From IMG/VR virus record IMGVR_UViG_3300046733_000115, positions 1-31,719 of that record: a stretch of 31,719 bases of DNA; one strand, given 5' to 3'. Shown here one piece after another: positions 30,929 through 31,719 of this stretch (the first letter of the stretch is position 1; each line of letters begins with the position of its first letter). The notes below the pieces were generated by a model. It searched no databases. It was given only the letters and a program-made list of their open reading frames with translations, and had not been told where the DNA came from. A program made the translations under genes and the position numbers. The DNA comes from a virus.

Positions 30929-31113
30929 GTGTCTTTTATTTCCTCGATATTTAGAACCATTATTGATACGCCGCTACGCTTCAGCTTGTAGCCTTTACTC
31001 TTATTGCCTACGGCTAGATGCTTCAATGCCTCGTCTGCTGTATGAGCGTGCTTTATGGCTCCGCATTCGTTGGGCATATCTGTCCTAGTATATGAGATTC
31101 TGTAACAACTCAC
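30925..31113 (-). CDS. Small basic hypothetical protein, coupled to the HTH gene
   Basis: The 62-residue protein starts at a GTG overlapping the upstream TGA (GTGA). It has a mixed pattern: CYRISYTRTDMPNECGAIKH, an Ala-rich helix (HTADEALKHLAVGNKSKGYK) and a beta-like end (KRSGVSIMVLNIEEIKDT). Two cysteines (C3, C17). The family is not recognised. The 4-base overlap shows that it is in one operon with the HTH gene upstream. Confidence 0.65.
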   Translation of the reverse strand: MSCYRISYTRTDMPNECGAIKHAHTADEALKHLAVGNKSKGYKLKRSGVSIMVLNIEEIKDT

Positions 31114-31412
31114 TTACCTTTTGGAGTGTGATGGCCTTCTTTAATTAGCCACCTGCGAAAGCTTCCCCTGTTTGCACCGCCTCGATCTGCGGCCTCTGCT
31201 ATGGTGCAACCTGTTTCCTGCCAAATATTTAGCGACCGAGCCCTTACTTCGGAGGCTTCCTCGCTGGTCGATCTGCCGCTCGTGCAATGGTCTAGGATGT
31301 CCCCAGCTTTCATGAGCATCTCCATTTTATCCTTAAAGCCTTCCATACACCTAACCGCGCTTAGTTTTGATTCATCGGCTGAGCACATGTTAGATTCTGT
31401 GGCATCGCTCAT
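31110..31412 (-). CDS. HTH-containing putative regulator
   Basis: From ATG 31412 the protein has 100 residues. An in-frame GTG at 31460 would add 16 residues but sits against an inverted repeat (31460-31490), so the ATG is given; neither has a clear Shine-Dalgarno sequence. The C-terminal part, WQETGCTIAEAADRGGANRG followed by SFRRWLIKEG (about residues 64-93), is a helix-turn-helix with the usual turn glycine region and a basic recognition helix. It is probably a DNA-binding regulator of early genes. The palindrome just upstream is a natural candidate for its own operator. Confidence 0.7.
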   Translation of the reverse strand: MSDATESNMCSADESKLSAVRCMEGFKDKMEMLMKAGDILDHCTSGRSTSEEASEVRARSLNIWQETGCTIAEAADRGGANRGSFRRWLIKEGHHTPKGK

Positions 31413-31459
31413 TTTAAATTCTATTGTTGGGTTCAATTCTAATATATCTCCGTAATGCA

Positions 31460-31490
31460 CCTTCTAAGGGCTTCTAATGCCCCTAGAAGG
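31460..31490. repeat. 31-base inverted repeat upstream of the HTH gene
   Basis: CCTTCTAAGGGC and GCCCCTAGAAGG face each other across a 7-base spacer, with one mismatch in 12 positions (a G-U wobble on the minus-strand RNA). It may be an operator for the HTH protein. It could also act as a terminator on the plus strand, since CGTTTTG follows there. Confidence 0.75.
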
Positions 31491-31585
31491 CGTTTTGATT
31501 GTGGTTTGATGTTGCGACCCCATTTGCATCTAATATGAGCTTGTAGGGCGTGTGAGTGTCGATTCCTTGTGCAATGACTGGTGAT

Positions 31586-31719
31586 CTATCCGATTGCAAT
31601 GGCTAGCAGTATAAGTATTACGCCGCCCAGGATGCAAGCAAATAACATCATTGCTGCTTCCGCTTCTCTCTCACTATTTACAAGCTTGTGCTCACTTATG
31701 GTTTGCTTTGTTTTTTTCA
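31586..31719 (-). CDS. Small membrane protein, 5' end at window edge
   Basis: Minus-strand frame ending at TAG 31588-31586 and open to the window edge, 43 visible residues. The end of the frame reads KKTKQTISEHKLVNSEREAE then AAMMLFACILGGVILILLAI, so a charged cytoplasmic part is followed by one membrane helix ending at the C-terminus. The last two bases of the window (TG when read on the minus strand) would complete an ATG if the next base is A. A tail-anchored small membrane protein, possibly an early host-takeover protein; the family is not recognised. Confidence 0.5.
   Translation of the reverse strand, partial: KKTKQTISEHKLVNSEREAEAAMMLFACILGGVILILLAIAIG

Noticed and set aside
1-31719. 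CRISPR arrays, insertion sequences, attachment sites
   Set aside because: No regularly spaced repeats, transposase motifs or integrase were seen; the tandem repeats found are short and uninterrupted.

Overview
The window is part of a double-stranded DNA tailed bacteriophage genome. It has a large terminase subunit, portal, scaffold, HK97-fold major capsid protein, tail fibre and lysozyme, plus phage-type replication genes. I see no integrase, repressor of a known family, ribosomal RNA or tRNA. There is no tape-measure, sheath or tail-tube gene. Instead, three long genes at the right end of the late block look like internal (ejected) virion proteins, so a short-tailed (podovirus-like) particle is the best guess. 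Several genes resemble families I associate with marine phages, but the host cannot be fixed from the sequence. No DNA polymerase or primase is visible, so part of the genome probably lies outside the window.

Layout. Positions 1-23109 are read rightward: packaging (cut-off gene, acidic small gene, terminase, small HTH-like gene, portal), then lysozyme, a small conserved gene, scaffold, major capsid and probable decoration protein, ending at a strong intrinsic terminator (8056-8083). After it come connector/adaptor, small structural and LamG-like proteins, three small membrane proteins (holin candidates), a tight run of seven tiny basic cysteine-containing proteins (11415-12658), fibre and tail proteins, then a candidate internal promoter with direct repeats (17151-17229) and the three internal-virion-protein candidates. 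Positions 23108-31719 are read leftward: HTH-like regulator, short genes, 5'-3' exonuclease, coiled-coil proteins, cytosine methyltransferase, HNH endonuclease, SSB candidate, nucleotide hydrolase-like protein, DnaB helicase, metallophosphoesterase and two small genes. The two gene blocks converge at a leftward terminator (23108-23133).

The most unusual locus is the methyltransferase region (27706-28865). A second open frame of 368 codons covers almost all of the methyltransferase. It begins at an ATG that overlaps the methyltransferase GTG (ATGTG), and both sit behind one Shine-Dalgarno sequence. This looks like a dual-coding gene rather than a shadow. A second unusual locus is a compact candidate small RNA at 30818-30928. 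It has a leftward promoter, a small hairpin and an intrinsic terminator hairpin, and the two hairpin loops are complementary to each other. It is followed by about 280 bases of non-coding DNA rich in inverted repeats. A third is the shared N-terminal design (NPFxxF motif, acidic run, glycine-rich hydrophobic stretch) of the two largest internal-protein candidates.

All assignments come from reading motifs and gene order; no database search was run.
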